A stretch of DNA of 64,000 bases from Nocardia caishijiensis NBRC 108228 (GTDB taxonomy: Bacteria; Actinomycetota; Actinomycetes; Mycobacteriales; Mycobacteriaceae). The stretch is from NCBI RefSeq assembly GCF_001612825.1, contig NZ_BDBE01000025.1, positions 1 through 64,000 of the forward strand, read 5' to 3'. A model generated the notes under the pieces. That model was not told the origin of the DNA, did not search any database, and worked only from the letters and a program-made list of their open reading frames with translations. The position numbers were made by a program, and so were the translations under genes. Below are positions 1 to 9,259 of this stretch, in pieces; the first letter of the stretch is position 1, and every line of letters starts with the position of its first letter.

Positions 1-255
1 AGCGGCTACCGCTACCCGCGAGCGGCTACCCGCCACCCGCGAGCGGCTACCCGCCACCGCGACCGGCCACCGGCTACCGCCACCGGCGACCGGCTACCCG
101 CGAGCGGCCACCGGCTACCCGCGAGCGGCCACCGGCTACCGCCACCCGTGACCGGCTACCCGCGACCGGCCACCGGCCACCGCCATCCGCGACCGGGCAC
201 CGCCATCCGCGACCGGGCACCGCCATCCGCGACCGGGCACCGCCACCGGCGAGCC
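1..255. repeat. degenerate GC-rich tandem repeat
   Basis: The sequence is built almost wholly from variations of short units such as gcgaccggccaccggctacc and gagcggctacccgccacc. The last part is regular: a 20-bp unit (atccgcgaccgggcaccgcc) occurs three times in a row from about 187 to 246. No convincing gene lies here; a reading frame crosses it on the minus strand only because the repeat lacks stop codons. Promoter sequence for the downstream YqeY-like gene should lie between 256 and 323. Confidence 0.75.
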
Positions 256-323
256 GTGCTCGAGCCCGCGATATCGCGGTATTCGATCGACGGGCACCGA
301 GTCGCGAATTAGAGTCGGAACCC

Positions 324-692
324 ATGACCGCAGGATCGTCGAACCAGCCCGTTGTCACGCTGCGGGACAGTCTGCGCACCGCACTGAAGACCGCGATGAA
401 AGCCAGGGACCGCGGCGCGATCTCGGCACTGCGATCGGCGCTGGCCGCCATCGACAACGCCGAAGCGGTCGACATCGGCGATGTGCGAGCCGGGGCGTTG
501 GAAGGCAGCGCCGTCGGTCTCGGCGCCGCCGAGGTCCGCCGCCGCGAACTCACCGAGGACGACGTCGTCGAGATCGTCCGGCGCGAGATCAACGAAAGGC
601 GCATCACCGCAGGGGAATACGACCGCCTCGGGGCGGTGGACCAGCGCGACCAGGTGACCACCGAAGCCGACGTACTCAGCGCGTTCCTCTGA
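324..692 (+). CDS. GatB/YqeY-like domain protein
   Basis: A protein of 122 residues that looks like a short YqeY-family protein. Near the N terminus it has LRTALKTAMKARDRGAISAL, the helical start typical of the family, and it ends with a helical part containing EIVRREINERR. YqeY resembles the tRNA-binding tail domain of GatB, the amidotransferase subunit, but free-standing members have no firmly known role; a tRNA- or amidation-related role is inference. It is shorter than the usual 150 residues. The ATG follows a GC-rich repeat, and the gene converges on the DUF1990 gene with only 18 bp between the stops. Confidence 0.75.
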   Translation: MTAGSSNQPVVTLRDSLRTALKTAMKARDRGAISALRSALAAIDNAEAVDIGDVRAGALEGSAVGLGAAEVRRRELTEDDVVEIVRREINERRITAGEYDRLGAVDQRDQVTTEADVLSAFL

Positions 693-710
693 ACATCCGG
701 GCCGATCGGC

Positions 711-1232
711 TCACCTCACGGTTCCACTGGGCAACGTCCGGAGGTAGCGGTGGGCGAACCAGCGTTGAGCCAGTCGCGCGATCGGCCCGCCGAGACGGGT
801 GTACCAGGCGGCCGGTGTCGAAAACGCCGTGATCAGTCCATACACCGTGTCATCGGCCGGGTCGTATTCGACCGCGAACAATTCCTCACCCCGTTCGGGA
901 TGCCCTGGCAACGTGCCGTAGGCAAACCCCCTACGGTTCGGATCGTCGAGCACATAGACCACCCGGCACGGCGCGTCGATACCGAATGGTCCGGCACCCA
1001 GCCGCACCATCAGTTCGGTTCCTTCCCGGGCTGTTTCGGTGTTGGCACGCTGAAAGATGCCGACACCCTTCTGCATTCCGAAGCCGAGGACATGACTCGC
1101 GGCGCGATCGAACAGGTCGCGACCGTGTCCGATCGGGCGCCGGAGCCGGAACCGGTGGTAACCGGCGGGCAGCGTGGGCGCGCGGGTGGCGCCGACATCG
1201 GGGTAGGTGAAGGGCATCGAGTCTGCGGGCAC
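711..1232 (-). CDS. DUF1990 family protein
   Basis: A protein of 173 residues with the usual DUF1990 layout: an N-terminal TYPDVGATR motif, a G-x-G-x-x-x-F-x-R segment (IGHGRDLFDRA), and a C-terminal WYTRLGGPIARLAQRWFAHRYL segment. Actinobacterial DUF1990 proteins are small cytosolic proteins of unknown function with a fold resembling lipid- or ligand-binding domains. The start used is a GTG; an ATG five codons later (1217) is equally possible and sits just before the conserved motif. No enzyme residues can be named. Confidence 0.8.
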   Translation of the reverse strand: MPADSMPFTYPDVGATRAPTLPAGYHRFRLRRPIGHGRDLFDRAASHVLGFGMQKGVGIFQRANTETAREGTELMVRLGAGPFGIDAPCRVVYVLDDPNRRGFAYGTLPGHPERGEELFAVEYDPADDTVYGLITAFSTPAAWYTRLGGPIARLAQRWFAHRYLRTLPSGTVR

Positions 1233-1283
1233 AGTATCGATTGTGGTCGCGATCCGACGCGGTGAGGTACCGGGTCGTCGAGG

Positions 1284-1820
1284 TCACACTGCCGGATCCA
1301 GGGGTTTGAGGCGCACCGGGACCTCGTGCAGGAGACCCAAGGGGTCGATGTACTCGCGGCGGCTGTGGATGCTGGATTCGCGGCGCACACCCCAGTGCAG
1401 ACAGGCCGGGGCCGGGCAACCATCGTGTCCGGCAACCAGGGTGCCGATGGGGGTGCCGCGGTGCACCCGGGCGCCCACCGAAACGTGCGCCCGCACCGGT
1501 TCGTACGTGGTGCGCAAGCCGCCCTCGTGATCGATCGACACCACCGGTTTGCCCGCGACAGTGCCCGCGAAGACGACGATTCCGTCGCCCGCCGCGAGAA
1601 CTGACTGCCCGTCGGTACCAGCGAGGTCGACCCCGCGATGACCCGGCAGCCAATTGTGCTCCGGCTTGTCGAAAGGCCGCTCCACCGTCGGTCGCGGGCG
1701 CAGCGGCCAGCCGAACGGTCCGGTCTCGGCGGCTCCGACCGGCGCCGCCCCGGTCATGATCACCGTCAGTACGAGAACGGTGCCCGAAATCCAGGCATGC
1801 GATCGGATCCGGCTCGCCAT
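1284..1820 (-). CDS. secreted M23 peptidase-like protein
   Basis: A protein of 178 residues with an N-terminal signal peptide (about residues 1-31, ending AAPVGAA-E) followed by one M23/LytM domain. The zinc ligands H61 and D65 are in HRGVD and the third is H142. The usual H-x-H pair reads C140-L-H142, so the residue that acts as catalytic base in LytM is cysteine. It should act outside the membrane on peptidoglycan or as a binding or activator protein. It lies near rpsB, as Rv2891 does in M. tuberculosis. It starts 11 bp after the secreted protein upstream, so the two are probably cotranscribed. Confidence 0.88.
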   Translation of the reverse strand: MASRIRSHAWISGTVLVLTVIMTGAAPVGAAETGPFGWPLRPRPTVERPFDKPEHNWLPGHRGVDLAGTDGQSVLAAGDGIVVFAGTVAGKPVVSIDHEGGLRTTYEPVRAHVSVGARVHRGTPIGTLVAGHDGCPAPACLHWGVRRESSIHSRREYIDPLGLLHEVPVRLKPLDPAV

Positions 1821-1831
1821 TGTCGAGCACC

Positions 1832-2659
1832 TCAGCGATGAGGGCGTGGCGCGGGCACACGCTGCGGCAGCAGCACGCGCGCGAGCTCACGCAGGGCCGC
1901 GGGCAGTTCAGCCGCCGAACCACTCCCGCCGCGTGCGCGCAGGCGGATCTCGAGCTCGGGCTCCGAACCGCGCGACTGTCCCGGCCTGCCCCGCTGCTGA
2001 GCCGGTGCCGCCGATCCGAGGTCGTGCACCGAAACACGGACCTGAACCGGGACCGGAACCAACAACCCCTGCGGAACCTGCCCGGGTCGCAGAATCGGCG
2101 CTTCACCGCAGGGACCAGGTCGCTGCACCGGCACGCCGCCTTCGGCCGGACCTCCAGGACCGCCACATACCACCGAACCCCGCCGATCGAGGCCTCCCGC
2201 GGCCCCGGCGCCGACAGCGGCACACGGCCGACTCGCAGCATGATCTCCGACGTCGCCTCCTACCGGCCCACCCACCCCACCGGCCCCCGATTTGTCGGCG
2301 CCGACACCTCCCGCCGCTGCGCCGACAACCGGTCGCCCGGCGGCGTCGTTCCCGCCGTCGGCACCGACCTGCCCACTGACGGCGCGGCCACCACTTGGCC
2401 GTGGCGCGATCGGCACCACGATCACCCCGGCATCGGCGGGCACGGGCGCGATTCTTTCGCCAGGCGATGGCGGCGCGATCGGCACCGATCCGGGGACCGC
2501 CGCCCGCGACGGCGGAAGAATCACTTGCCCATGGCTCGGTGGCTGCGCGAGTACCGGCCCCGCGCACACCGGGCCCGGGTGCCCGGCGGCCGGTGCCGCG
2601 ACCCCCACCGCGCAGAGGAGGGGGAAGGTGACGATCAGGATGCGCGTCGATGTGTTCAT
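1832..2659 (-). CDS. secreted Gly/Pro-rich hypothetical protein
   Basis: A frame of 275 codons beginning MNTSTRILIVTFPLLCAVGV, a clear signal peptide with cleavage expected after AAPAAG. The mature part is rich in glycine, proline and alanine with few charged residues, and ends in an Arg-rich stretch. I recognise no domain. The start at 2659 is preferred over an in-frame ATG 69 bp upstream because it begins the signal peptide. It runs directly into the M23 gene (11-bp gap), which suggests a shared envelope role. Because high-GC DNA gives open frames on several strands, the coding status rests mainly on the signal peptide and operon position. Confidence 0.55.
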   Translation of the reverse strand: MNTSTRILIVTFPLLCAVGVAAPAAGHPGPVCAGPVLAQPPSHGQVILPPSRAAVPGSVPIAPPSPGERIAPVPADAGVIVVPIAPRPSGGRAVSGQVGADGGNDAAGRPVVGAAAGGVGADKSGAGGVGGPVGGDVGDHAASRPCAAVGAGAAGGLDRRGSVVCGGPGGPAEGGVPVQRPGPCGEAPILRPGQVPQGLLVPVPVQVRVSVHDLGSAAPAQQRGRPGQSRGSEPELEIRLRARGGSGSAAELPAALRELARVLLPQRVPAPRPHR

Positions 2660-3072
2660 GGCATCAACTGTCGAGCTCGCGATCCCGGAGCGGGACAACG
2701 ATTTCCCGAATGTGGACAACGTCGGCACATGTGGATATCGCGCATTTCAGCACCGAAGTTCCCGGTCGACGAGCGGGGCGATTTCGGCCTTGGCCCGGCG
2801 CCGCGTAGACTGAACAAGCGGTTTGTGCTCAGCAGCAACACGTGTGCACGGCACGGACCGACTTCGCGCGCCACCCGTGCTCGTCCATCCGGTCGTCGCT
2901 CGCAACGCGGACGGTCCGAGAGGGCATGTCAGCGCGAGTTCTCCAGCGGATGAACAGTGAAATCTCCGGCTGGTCCCGATTCAGCGAATCGGGTCCGGTG
3001 GTTTCGGTGGCGCCAGGGCAGTCGATCGCCGATCGGCTGCGACAACCGGCAACGAAAGAGAGTACGGGAGCT
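2660..3072. promoter_or_regulatory. divergent promoter region and rpsB leader
   Basis: A 413-bp gap between the divergent secreted-protein gene and rpsB. On the plus strand TAGACT at 2806-2811 is a good actinobacterial -10 match; no clear -35 element sits at standard spacing. If used, it gives a leader of about 255 nt. The leader contains a perfect 8-bp hairpin, CCCGATTC at 2975-2982 and GAATCGGG at 2986-2993 with an AGC loop. In other bacteria S2 represses its own mRNA; whether this hairpin serves that is not known. I see no gene here. Confidence 0.4.
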
Positions 3073-3954
3073 ATGGCTGTCGTAACCATGAAGCAGCTGC
3101 TCGACAGCGGCGCGCACTTCGGGCACCAGACTCGTCGGTGGAACCCGAAGATGAAGCGGTTCATCTTCACCGACCGCAACGGCATCTACATCATCGACCT
3201 GCAGCAGACGCTGACCTACATCGACAAGGCCTACGAGTTCGTCAAGGAGACCGTCGCCCACGGTGGCACCGTCCTCTTCGTCGGCACCAAGAAGCAGGCC
3301 CAGGAGTCGATCGCGGCCGAGGCGACTCGCGTCGGGATGCCCTACGTCAACCAGCGCTGGCTGGGTGGCATGCTCACCAACTTCTCGACCGTCCACAAGC
3401 GCCTGCAGCGCCTGAAGGAGCTCGAGGCCATGGAGCAGACCGGTGGCTTCGAGGGTCGCACCAAGAAGGAAATCCTCATGCTCACGCGTGAGATGACCAA
3501 GCTGGACCGCACCCTCGGTGGTATCCGCGACATGGCCAAGGTGCCCTCGGCCATCTGGGTCGTCGACACCAACAAGGAGCACATCGCCGTCGGCGAGGCC
3601 CGCAAGCTGAACATCCCGGTCATCGCGATCCTGGACACCAACTGCGATCCCGACCTGGTCGACTACCCGATCCCGGGTAACGACGACGCGATCCGTTCCG
3701 CCGCGCTGCTCACCAAGGTCGTCGCCTCCGCGGTGGCCGAGGGCGTGCAGGCCCGTGCGGGCCGCGCTTCCGGCGACTCGAAGCCCGAGGCCGGTGCAGG
3801 CGAGCCCCTCGCCGAGTGGGAGCAGGAGCTGCTGGCTCAGGCGACTCCGGCCGCCGACGCTCCCGCCGCCGAGGCCCCGGCCGCCGAGACCCCGGCCGAA
3901 GCCGCCGCCGAGGTGAAGGCCGACCCGGCCCAGCACACCCCGGCCGACTTCTGA
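3073..3954 (+). CDS. rpsB: 30S ribosomal protein S2
   Basis: Protein of 293 residues starting [20 protein letters not shown], the classic S2 N terminus. Further conserved blocks are [40 protein letters not shown], and PGNDDAIRS near the end of the core. It sits on the 30S head-body hinge and is needed to load S1 where S1 is present. The last 50 residues form an Ala/Pro/Glu-rich tail (repeats of [14 protein letters not shown]), a common actinobacterial extension. The start is fixed by the alignment of the N terminus; the longer open frame upstream has no support. It lies ahead of tsf, as in most bacteria. Confidence 0.99.
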   Translation: MAVVTMKQLLDSGAHFGHQTRRWNPKMKRFIFTDRNGIYIIDLQQTLTYIDKAYEFVKETVAHGGTVLFVGTKKQAQESIAAEATRVGMPYVNQRWLGGMLTNFSTVHKRLQRLKELEAMEQTGGFEGRTKKEILMLTREMTKLDRTLGGIRDMAKVPSAIWVVDTNKEHIAVGEARKLNIPVIAILDTNCDPDLVDYPIPGNDDAIRSAALLTKVVASAVAEGVQARAGRASGDSKPEAGAGEPLAEWEQELLAQATPAADAPAAEAPAAETPAEAAAEVKADPAQHTPADF

Positions 3955-3975
3955 GCTGATCGGTAGCACACTGTT

Positions 3976-4018
3976 CACCTTGCCGACCCGTCTGAATTCA
4001 GACGAGGTCGGCAAGGTG
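3976..4018 (+). terminator. strong hairpin after rpsB
   Basis: A 43-nt near-perfect inverted repeat: caccttgccgacc at 3976-3988 pairs with ggtcggcaaggtg at 4006-4018, with further inner pairs around gaattc and a single bulged A at 4005. No U-tract follows, so it could be a factor-dependent terminator or an attenuation/RNA-processing site between rpsB and tsf. Confidence 0.6.
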
Positions 4019-4074
4019 GCCTAGATACCGAAGAACAACTTGCCTGGCCCCGGCCGAGAACGCTCGCTTTCCCT

Positions 4075-4186
4075 GGGTTTCTCGGCCGCCTCGATCTGGA
4101 CTGACCAGAGGGTGCGACGAAGGAGTACCCGCCGGGAGGGAAGATCGAGGCCCCCCGGGCCGAGAAACCCCGCGGCGCCAGCCGCC
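4075..4186 (+). repeat. dispersed inverted-repeat element, copy 1
   Basis: Nested palindromic element in the tsf leader. The outer arms are gggtttctcggcc (4075-4087) and ggccgagaaaccc (4158-4170). The inner arms are cctcgatct (4089-4097) and agatcgagg (4142-4150). The 62-bp core 4089-4150 recurs, inverted and with about three changes, at 16519-16580. Both copies are followed on the element's own strand by cgcggcgccagccgcc (here 4171-4186). This is a small dispersed element able to fold into a long hairpin; function unknown. Confidence 0.8.
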
Positions 4187-4210
4187 AAAGACACAGGAGG
4201 CTCGCCCCCG

Positions 4211-5035
4211 ATGGCGAACTACACCGCTGCTGACGTGAAGCGGCTCCGTGAGCTCACCGGCTCCGGCATGATGGACTGCAAGAACGCGCTGGCCGAGACC
4301 GACGGCGATTTCGACAAGGCCGTCGAGGTCCTGCGCATCAAGGGCGCCAAGGATGTCGGCAAGCGTGCCGAGCGCGCCACCGCCGAGGGCCTGGTCATCG
4401 CCAAGGACGGCGTCATGATCGAGATCAACTCCGAGACCGACTTCGTCGCCAAGAACGCGGAGTTCCAGGAGCTGGCCGACGCGATCGTCACCGCGGCCGC
4501 CGCTGCCAAGCCGGCCGATCTGGACGCCCTGAAGGCGCTGAAGCTGGACAACAGCACCGTCGACGAGGCCGTGCAGGCGCTCGCCGCCAAGATCGGCGAG
4601 AAGCTGGAACTGCGTCGCGTCGTGTCCTTCGACGGCCCGGTCGCCACCTACCTGCACAAGCGTGCCTCGGACCTGCCGCCCGCCGTCGGCGTGCTGGTCG
4701 AGTACGAGGGTGACGGCGACGCCGCCGCCGAGGCCGCGCGCGCCGCCGGTATGCAGGTCGCCGCCCTCAAGGCCAAGTACCTGACCCGCGACGAGGTGCC
4801 CGCCGACGTCGTCGAGAACGAGCGTCGCATCGCCGAGCAGACCGCGCGTGAAGAGGGCAAGCCCGACGCCGCGCTGCCGAAGATCGTCGAAGGCCGCGTC
4901 AACGGCTTCTTCAAGGACGTCGTGCTGCTCGAGCAGGCCGCCGTCACCGACTCCAAGAAGACCGTCAAGGCCCTTCTGGAGGACGCAGGCGCGACCGTGA
5001 AGCGTTTCGCGCGCTTCGAGGTCGGCCAGGCCTGA
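4211..5035 (+). CDS. tsf: elongation factor Ts
   Basis: Protein of 274 residues. It opens with [20 protein letters not shown], the UBA-like N-terminal domain with the signature MMDCKNAL (residues ~20-27), and continues with [16 protein letters not shown], the EF-Tu contact signature. EF-Ts exchanges GDP for GTP on EF-Tu during elongation. The ATG has a strong ribosome site (caggagg) 8 nt upstream; the longer open frame from 4040 is inside the repeat element and is not coding. The gene follows rpsB but is separated by a hairpin and the repeat element, so its expression may be set separately. Confidence 0.99.
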   Translation: MANYTAADVKRLRELTGSGMMDCKNALAETDGDFDKAVEVLRIKGAKDVGKRAERATAEGLVIAKDGVMIEINSETDFVAKNAEFQELADAIVTAAAAAKPADLDALKALKLDNSTVDEAVQALAAKIGEKLELRRVVSFDGPVATYLHKRASDLPPAVGVLVEYEGDGDAAAEAARAAGMQVAALKAKYLTRDEVPADVVENERRIAEQTAREEGKPDAALPKIVEGRVNGFFKDVVLLEQAAVTDSKKTVKALLEDAGATVKRFARFEVGQA

Positions 5036-5048
5036 TCAGGCCACCCGA

Positions 5049-5081
5049 CGCCCCCGATGCGCTCAGCATCGGGGGCGTTTT
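5049..5081 (+). terminator. rho-independent terminator after tsf
   Basis: cgcccccgatgc (5049-5060) pairs perfectly with gcatcgggggcg (5066-5077) around a 5-nt loop and is followed by TTTT. It ends the rpsB-tsf unit 13 bp after the tsf stop, so pyrH is likely to have its own promoter between 5082 and 5250. Confidence 0.9.
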
Positions 5082-5253
5082 GCCGTGTGCCGCCGCCGTG
5101 CGGACCGACCGGGCGCGGGTTGCGCGCAAGGGGGTCTTGTGTGGTGGCGGTAACCGGATAAGGCAGGATGGATGCCGCTCTGCCTTGCTGTGCGGCCTGC
5201 TCCGCGCGCCGCAGTTCGAACCGATCTCACCTCGCCGAAGGAGACGAACACCC

Positions 5254-5982
5254 ATGACCGACCCGGGTAACGACCGCCCTGGATATCGCCGGGTGCTGCT
5301 GAAGCTGGGTGGGGAGATGTTCGGTGGCGGTGGCGTCGGGCTCGATCCCGACGTCGTGCAGACCGTGGCCGAGCAGATCGCCGAGATCGTCGAGACCGGC
5401 GTGCAGGTGGCCGTCGTGATCGGTGGCGGCAACTTCTTCCGCGGCGCCGAGCTCGAGGAGCGCGGCATGGAGCGCGCCCGCTCCGACTACATGGGCATGC
5501 TCGGCACCGTGATGAACAGCCTTGCGCTACAAGACTTCCTACAGCAGCAGGGGGTGGATACGCGCGTGCAGACCGCCATCACGATGGGTCAGGTCGCCGA
5601 GCCGTACCTCCCGCTGCGCGCCAAGCGACACCTGGAGAAGGGGCGCGTGGTGATCTTCGGCGCCGGTATGGGCATGCCCTACTTCTCCACCGACACCACG
5701 GCCGCGCAGCGCGCGCTCGAGATCGGCGCCGACGTGGTGCTGATGGCCAAGGCTGTCGACGGTGTCTTCGACGCCGATCCGCGCGTGGAGAAGAACGCGA
5801 GCATGTACACCGAGATCACGTACAAGGAAGTTCTCGAGAAGGGCCTGAAGGTGGCCGATGCCACGTGCTTCAGTTTGTGCATGGACAACCAGATGCCGAT
5901 TCTGGTGTTCAATTTGTTGACCAAGGGCAATATTGCCCGTGCGGTGGCCGGTGAACACATCGGCACCTTGGTTCGGTCCTGA
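5254..5982 (+). CDS. pyrH: uridylate kinase (UMP kinase)
   Basis: Protein of 242 residues of the amino-acid-kinase fold. Seen are the N-terminal [11 protein letters not shown] loop, [10 protein letters not shown], the UMP-site region [15 protein letters not shown], and [11 protein letters not shown] with [19 protein letters not shown] ATP-site segments. It phosphorylates UMP to UDP; bacterial PyrH is a hexamer controlled by GTP and UTP. The ATG lies after GAAGGAG at good distance, and the alignment begins 12 residues later. It is followed by frr after 49 bp, the usual order. Confidence 0.98.
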   Translation: MTDPGNDRPGYRRVLLKLGGEMFGGGGVGLDPDVVQTVAEQIAEIVETGVQVAVVIGGGNFFRGAELEERGMERARSDYMGMLGTVMNSLALQDFLQQQGVDTRVQTAITMGQVAEPYLPLRAKRHLEKGRVVIFGAGMGMPYFSTDTTAAQRALEIGADVVLMAKAVDGVFDADPRVEKNASMYTEITYKEVLEKGLKVADATCFSLCMDNQMPILVFNLLTKGNIARAVAGEHIGTLVRS

Positions 5983-6031
5983 CCCCGCACTCGCGGACGA
6001 TGACGATGACGACGCTGTGGAGGAACCGGTC

Positions 6032-6589
6032 GTGATTGATGAAGCGCTCTTCGATGCCGAGGAGAAAATGGAGAAGGCCGTCTCGGTGGCGAAGGACGAT
6101 CTGGGCAGCATCCGCACCGGGCGCGCCAACCCGGGCATGTTCACCCGGGTCCTGGTCGACTACTACGGCACGCCCACGCCGATCACCCAGATGTCCAGCA
6201 TCACCGTGCCCGAACCGCGCATGGTGGTGATCAAGCCCTACGAGCAGAGCCAGCTCGGCCCGATCGAGAACGCCATCCGCAACTCCGATCTCGGCGTGAA
6301 CCCCACCAACAACGGTGACATCCTGCGCATCACGGTCCCGCAGCTCACCGAGGAGCGGCGCCGCGAGATGGTGAAGATGGCCAAGGGCAAGGGCGAGGAC
6401 GCCAAGGTCTCGATCCGCAACGTCCGCCGCAAGGCGATGGACGAACTGAGCCGGATCCAGAAAGATGGCGAAGCGGGTGAGGACGAGGTCGGGCGCGCCG
6501 AGAAGGAGCTCGACAAGACCACCGCCAAGTACGTGGGCCAGATCGACGAATTGGTCAAGCACAAGGAAGCCGAACTGCTCGAGGTCTGA
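6032..6589 (+). CDS. frr: ribosome recycling factor
   Basis: Protein of 185 residues. Domain I helices start [22 protein letters not shown], followed by [12 protein letters not shown], a fixed RRF motif; the C-terminal helix has [12 protein letters not shown]. With EF-G it splits the post-termination ribosome. The GTG at 6032, behind GGAGG, gives the family's standard length; an in-frame ATG at 5933 lies inside pyrH and adds a non-conserved Asp-rich stretch. It sits between pyrH and cdsA, a conserved bacterial order. Confidence 0.98.
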   Translation: MIDEALFDAEEKMEKAVSVAKDDLGSIRTGRANPGMFTRVLVDYYGTPTPITQMSSITVPEPRMVVIKPYEQSQLGPIENAIRNSDLGVNPTNNGDILRITVPQLTEERRREMVKMAKGKGEDAKVSIRNVRRKAMDELSRIQKDGEAGEDEVGRAEKELDKTTAKYVGQIDELVKHKEAELLEV

Positions 6590-6639
6590 GCGCAGATCTC
6601 GCCAGTCCCGCTTGTGCGGGGGATGAACGGAACGACGAG

Positions 6640-7605
6640 TTGAGCGACGGGACAATCGTGGCCGAAGACGCCGCCGCCACAGGTGCGGCACCGGAACCGG
6701 AATCGATGCCGGACACGGTCGAGGCGACCGGCGCGGCCGCGGCGCGGGTTGAACCCGACGGTGCCGCGGCGCAGCCGCAGGCTCCGGCATCGCGGGCAGG
6801 TCGCAACCTGCCCGCGGCGCTGGCGGTCGGGTTGGGCCTCGGGTTGTCGCTGATCGCGATCCTGCTGTTCGTTCCGAAGGTGTTCATCGGTGTCGCCGGT
6901 GTCGGCGTCGGCGTGGCCATGTGGGAGGTCACCAAGCGGCTGCGCGAAGCCGACGTCCTGGTGCCGCGTGTCCCGTTGCTGGTCGGCGGGCAGGCGGTGT
7001 TCTGGCTCGGCTGGCCGTGGGGCGCGAGCGGGGTACTCGGCGCGTTCGCCGCGACCGCGCTGACCTGCATGGTCTGGCGCCTGTTCGATCACGGCCTGAG
7101 TACCGCGCCGAAGAACTTCCTGCGCGACACCGCGATCGCCGTCTTCACCCTGTCGTGGATCCCGCTGCTCGCGGCGTTCTCGACGCTGCTGCTGCTCGAA
7201 CCCGACGGCAACCTGCGGGTGCTGACGTTCATGATCCTGGTCGTCTGCTCCGACGTGGGCGGTTATGTCGCGGGTGTGCTGTTCGGCAGGCATCCGATGG
7301 TGCCCGCGATCAGCCCGAAGAAGTCGTGGGAAGGGTTCTGCGGTTCGCTGGTGTTCAGTGTGATCGGTGGCCTGCTCACCGTCACGCTGCTGCTCGAGGC
7401 CAATTCGATGATCGGTGTGGTGCTCGGTGTCGGCCTCGTGGTCGTGGCGACCCTCGGCGATCTGATCGAGTCGCAGATCAAGCGCGAACTCGGCATCAAG
7501 GACATGGGTACCTTGCTGCCAGGCCACGGCGGCATCATGGACCGGCTCGACTCGATGCTGCCTTCGGCGTTCGTGTCCTGGCTGGTGCTCAGCGCGCTGA
7601 TCTAG
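6640..7605 (+). CDS. cdsA: phosphatidate cytidylyltransferase
   Basis: Protein of 321 residues that converts phosphatidic acid and CTP to CDP-diacylglycerol, the precursor of membrane phospholipids, including phosphatidylinositol in this group. The first ~55 residues are a variable acidic/Ala-rich cytosolic tail; then come about eight membrane segments. The C-terminal signature is clear: SPKKSWEGFCGSLVFS, then GDLIESQIKRELGIKDMGTLLPGHGGIMDRLDS, the metal and substrate site. A TTG is used as start; a GTG at 6658 is an alternative. It follows frr by 50 bp and is probably cotranscribed. Confidence 0.97.
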   Translation: MSDGTIVAEDAAATGAAPEPESMPDTVEATGAAAARVEPDGAAAQPQAPASRAGRNLPAALAVGLGLGLSLIAILLFVPKVFIGVAGVGVGVAMWEVTKRLREADVLVPRVPLLVGGQAVFWLGWPWGASGVLGAFAATALTCMVWRLFDHGLSTAPKNFLRDTAIAVFTLSWIPLLAAFSTLLLLEPDGNLRVLTFMILVVCSDVGGYVAGVLFGRHPMVPAISPKKSWEGFCGSLVFSVIGGLLTVTLLLEANSMIGVVLGVGLVVVATLGDLIESQIKRELGIKDMGTLLPGHGGIMDRLDSMLPSAFVSWLVLSALI

Positions 7606-7608
7606 CGG

Positions 7609-7977
7609 TCACGACTGCTTCTTGGCGGCATGGCGCAACTGCAGGATGCGTACGCTACCGAGCAGGCCCATCACCAGCGCACCCGCGATCACCGACAGCA
7701 GCACGGTGATGCCGAGCGGCAGCTCGAAGCTCCAGAACAACAGTTCCACGCGGGCCTTGTCGAGGTTCTGGATGATGAAGACAAGCAGCACGATGCCCAG
7801 CAGTGCCGCGGTGAGCAACCCGATCCAGGTGTAGCCGGTGCGCGACCCGTGCAGCGCGTCGCGGGCGCGGCCGACCGGTTCGACGGTCCGGTCGTGCTTG
7901 TCCGACTTGTCGGTGCGACCGGTGGACGCCGGGTCGTGCTCGGCCGGTGAGGCGCCGGATTCGGCGTTGGTGGTCAT
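7609..7977 (-). CDS. LapA-domain membrane protein
   Basis: Protein of 122 residues with two membrane segments: about residues 50-70 (WIGLLTAALLGIVLLVFIIQN) and 85-107 (LGITVLLSVIAGALVMGLLG). Between them is the short FWSFELPLG turn typical of LapA/DUF1049 proteins. In E. coli LapA/LapB control LPS synthesis; actinobacteria have no LPS, so here the role is unknown. The N-terminal 45 residues are charged and poorly conserved. I took the ATG at 7977 behind GATCGAGG. It converges on cdsA with a 3-bp gap between stops. Confidence 0.85.
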   Translation of the reverse strand: MTTNAESGASPAEHDPASTGRTDKSDKHDRTVEPVGRARDALHGSRTGYTWIGLLTAALLGIVLLVFIIQNLDKARVELLFWSFELPLGITVLLSVIAGALVMGLLGSVRILQLRHAAKKQS

Positions 7978-8078
7978 GCCTCGATCATGGCCGACGGCTA
8001 TCACTCGCGCACGCATCTTCTCGATAACAGCGACCGGCGTGGCGGCCGCGACGCGGCGTTTGGGACAATGGTGGAATT

Positions 8079-9188
8079 ATGGCCACCTCCCTGCCCCTCG
8101 TCTTCGATGCCCCGCGTCGCGGTATGCCCCCGCGCCACCTCGCCGATCTCGACGCGGACGAGCGCAAGGCCGCGGTGCAGGAGCTCGGCCTGCCCAAGTT
8201 CCGTGCCGACCAGCTGGCCCGCCAGTACTACGGGCGCCTGCAGTCCGACCCCGCGCAGATGACCGACCTGCCCGCCGACGTGCGTGAGAAGGTGGGCGAG
8301 ACGCTGTTCCCGCCGCTGCTGGACGTGGTGCGCCACCTGGCCTGCGACGAGGGCGACACCCGCAAGACCCTCTGGCGCGCCCACGACGGCACGCTGCTCG
8401 AGAGCGTGCTCATGCGCTACCCGGACCGCAACACGCTGTGCATCTCGAGCCAGGCGGGCTGCGGCATGGCCTGCCCGTTCTGCGCGACCGGCCAAGCGGG
8501 CCTCACCCGTAACCTGTCGACCGCGGAGATCGTCGACCAGGTGCGCGCCGCGGCTGCCGCCCTGCGTGACGGCGAGGTGCACGGTGGGCCCGGCCGGTTG
8601 TCCAACATCGTGTTCATGGGCATGGGGGAGCCCCTCGCGAACTACAAGCGAGTGGTGAACGCTGTTCGCCGGATCACCGCGCCCGCCCCCGACGGTCTCG
8701 GCATCTCGCAGCGTTCGGTGACGGTCTCGACCGTCGGGTTGGCACCCGCCATCCGCAAGCTGGCCGACGAGGACATGTCGGTGCGGCTGGCCGTCTCGCT
8801 GCACACCCCCGACGACGAACTGCGCGACACTCTGGTTCCGGTCAACAACCGCTGGCCCATCTCCGAGGTGCTCGACGCCGCCCGCTACTACGCCGACAAG
8901 TCCGGCCGCCGCGTCTCGATCGAATACGCGCTGATCCGCGATGTGAACGACCAGCCCTGGCGCGCCGACATGCTCGGCAAGAAGCTCCACAAGGCCCTCG
9001 GCCCGCTGGTGCACGTGAACCTCATCCCGCTCAACCCGACCCCGGGCAGCGAATGGGACGCCAGTCCGAAGCCGGTCGAGCGCGAGTTCGTGCGCCGGGT
9101 GATCGCCCAGGGCGTGTCGTGCACGGTGCGTGACACGCGCGGCCAGGAGATCGCCGCGGCCTGCGGCCAGCTCGCCGCCGAGGGCTGA
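8079..9188 (+). CDS. rlmN: dual-specificity RNA methyltransferase RlmN
   Basis: Protein of 369 residues, a radical-SAM enzyme that makes 2-methyladenosine at 23S rRNA A2503 and tRNA A37. The 4Fe-4S/SAM motif is C128-G-M-A-C132-P-F-C135. The C-terminal cysteine that forms the methyl-transfer adduct is at C348 in [20 protein letters not shown] and [10 protein letters not shown] are further RlmN/Cfr family motifs. The N-terminal HTH-like accessory domain ([12 protein letters not shown]) is present. The ATG gives the expected start. It lies divergently from the LapA-domain gene. Confidence 0.98.
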   Translation: MATSLPLVFDAPRRGMPPRHLADLDADERKAAVQELGLPKFRADQLARQYYGRLQSDPAQMTDLPADVREKVGETLFPPLLDVVRHLACDEGDTRKTLWRAHDGTLLESVLMRYPDRNTLCISSQAGCGMACPFCATGQAGLTRNLSTAEIVDQVRAAAAALRDGEVHGGPGRLSNIVFMGMGEPLANYKRVVNAVRRITAPAPDGLGISQRSVTVSTVGLAPAIRKLADEDMSVRLAVSLHTPDDELRDTLVPVNNRWPISEVLDAARYYADKSGRRVSIEYALIRDVNDQPWRADMLGKKLHKALGPLVHVNLIPLNPTPGSEWDASPKPVEREFVRRVIAQGVSCTVRDTRGQEIAAACGQLAAEG

Positions 9189-9259
9189 CCCGAAACTGTT
9201 GCGGCCCAGGCGTTATCGTCGTGGGACCGCAATGATGCGCGGGTCCGAGATCGTTGACT

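Noticed and set aside
931..2241. Long minus-strand frame of 436 codons
   Set aside because: It overlaps the DUF1990 and M23 genes in another frame and has the Arg-rich look of a shadow frame; the genes in the other frames have clear domains.
2929..4014. Minus-strand frame opposite rpsB
   Set aside because: Antisense shadow of a ribosomal protein gene, rich in Gly/Leu/Val/Asp as expected from high-GC codons read backwards.
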